In this document: one piece after another, positions 23,897 through 24,394 of the stretch
How positions within the stretch are numbered: position 1 is the stretch's first letter
Layout: each line of letters starts with the position of its first letter
Assembly: GCA_951801155.1 (NCBI GenBank)
Contig: CATOLK010000001.1
Location: 1-24,394, forward strand
DNA length: 24,394 bases
Source of the DNA: an uncultured Rickettsiales bacterium
Lineage (GTDB): Bacteria > Pseudomonadota > Alphaproteobacteria > Rickettsiales > UBA1997
Reading direction: 5' to 3'
Position numbers and translations under genes: made by a program
The notes under the pieces: generated by a model
What the model was told of the DNA's origin: nothing
What the model saw: only the letters and a program-made list of their open reading frames with translations
Database searches by the model: none

Positions 23897-23971
23897 TGGG
23901 CTGTAGCCAAGCGGTAAGGCAACAGGTTTTGATCCTGTCATCCGGAGGTTCGAATCCTCCCAGCCCAACCA
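23897..23971 (+). tRNA. tRNA-Gln (TTG)
   Basis: The acceptor strands TGGGCTG and CAGCCCA pair fully, the anticodon stem ACAGG/CCTGT holds loop TTTTGAT with anticodon TTG, and the T-arm is GGAGG-TTCGAAT-CCTCC. Discriminator A and an encoded CCA end the gene. The first pair is U1:A72, typical of glutamine tRNA. Confidence 0.95.
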
Positions 23972-23979
23972 AAAATGCT

Positions 23980-24057
23980 GGCGAGCGTGGCTCAATTGGA
24001 TAGAGTAGCGGGTTGTGACTCCGTTGGTTGTGGGTTCAAGTCCCACCGCTTGCCCCA
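23980..24057 (+). tRNA. tRNA-His (GTG)
   Basis: The acceptor strands GCGAGCG and CGCTTGC pair (one G-U), the anticodon loop TTGTGAC gives GTG, and the T-arm is GTGGG-TTCAAGT-CCCAC. An encoded G at -1 (23980) faces discriminator C73 (24054), the classic histidine identity pair. CCA is encoded. Confidence 0.93.
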
Positions 24058-24062
24058 AATAT

Positions 24063-24147
24063 GCCTCTGTGGTGGAATTGGTAGACACGATAGACTCAAA
24101 ATCTATTGCTGCAAAGCATCTCGGTTCAAGTCCGAGCAGAGGTACCA
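24063..24147 (+). tRNA. tRNA-Leu (CAA)
   Basis: A class II tRNA with a long variable arm (TTGCTGCAAAGCATC region). The anticodon loop CTCAAAA gives CAA. The acceptor strands are GCCTCTG and CAGAGGT, so the terminal pair is G1:U72 wobble. Discriminator A and CCA are encoded. Confidence 0.93.
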
Positions 24148-24163
24148 ATTTATATTCTTATCC

Positions 24164-24180
24164 TTTTTTCAGTAAAAAAA
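24164..24180 (+). terminator. Weak A/T hairpin after the tRNAs
   Basis: TTTTTT (24164-24169), loop CAGT, then AAAAAAA and TTTTATAA. The stem is A-U only. It is the only hairpin candidate after the tRNA operon and is a weak call. Confidence 0.25.
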
Positions 24181-24333
24181 TTTTATAATTAAAGATGATT
24201 ATTTTTTAGCGAGATTAGTGTTACATTTGTGATAGTATTTAATATATTTTGATTTTTTTTTGTTTAAAATTTTTCAAATTTTTTGTTATTATAGGATATA
24301 TGATTGTCTTGATGTATGAAAAAATTTTATTTC

Positions 24334-24394
24334 ACCTTCTGTATAAAACTATTCTTATTTTTTATATATATTTAATAATTTTTATTTTTATGTC
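24334..24394 (+). repeat. Dispersed repeat, module 1 copy E (cut by window edge)
   Basis: ACCTTCTGTATAAAACTATT continues into the module 1 sequence and runs off the right edge. It faces outward, as does copy A at the left edge, so the window is bounded by inverted copies of one repeat. Confidence 0.85.

Noticed and set aside
23864..24148. 94-codon minus-strand ORF across the tRNA genes
   Set aside because: It is antisense to three well-folded tRNAs. Its peptide (GLEPTTNGVTTRYSIQLSHA-like) is the kind of false protein often annotated opposite tRNAs.
23975..24175. 66-codon plus-strand ORF over tRNA-His and tRNA-Leu
   Set aside because: It is an open frame through tRNA sequence; the coding reading is not credible.

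Overview
The window is a very AT-rich stretch of bacterial chromosome. It looks like an intracellular alphaproteobacterium of the Rickettsiales or a similarly reduced endosymbiont lineage. The grounds are strong AT bias with Lys/Asn/Ile-rich proteins, long non-coding gaps with decayed repeats, ankyrin-repeat proteins, a giant multidomain effector-like protein, and ordinary housekeeping genes. The lineage is inferred from composition and gene content only. TGG encodes Trp and TGA ends genes, so the code is standard.

Left part (1-10411): a gene-free 1-kb leader holds a dense cluster of the 9-mer TGTTAATAA (nine exact copies on both strands between 610 and 872), which I propose as a candidate replication origin or other iteron-type protein-binding region. 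It is followed on the + strand by galU, an mlaF-type ABC ATPase, an Mfd lacking its N-terminal UvrB-like module, mtaB and dusB (overlapping), and priA. The gaps between these genes carry a dispersed non-coding repeat family built from two AT-rich leader modules and a CATTCCAGATTA...TAATCTGGAAT hairpin.

Middle (10412-17790): a single 1999-residue ORF encodes two complete PPP-type metallophosphatase domains separated by a helical/ankyrin-like region, with a coiled-coil and an unrecognised C-terminal region. The first 165 residues of the two phosphatase domains are identical, with 432 bp identical at DNA level, whereas the rest of the domains have diverged strongly; this is a gene-conversion-like pattern. 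A truncated DDE transposase with an in-frame KEN microsatellite follows.

Right part (17791-24394), mostly on the - strand: parA, parB and a MurD-like protein that has lost the ATP-binding loop and other catalytic motifs appear to form one operon (parA-parB-murD-like). Two parS sites lie just upstream, one directly touching the parA start codon. A 17-repeat ankyrin protein with a basic tail lies upstream of these. Three + strand tRNA genes (Gln-TTG, His-GTG, Leu-CAA) share a strong promoter. Both window ends fall inside outward-facing copies of the same dispersed repeat, which suggests a contig bounded by repeats.

The parS sites and the 9-mer cluster would place this segment near the chromosome origin. 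The most unusual items are the double-phosphatase giant, the pseudo-MurD in the par operon, the shortened Mfd and the 9-mer cluster.
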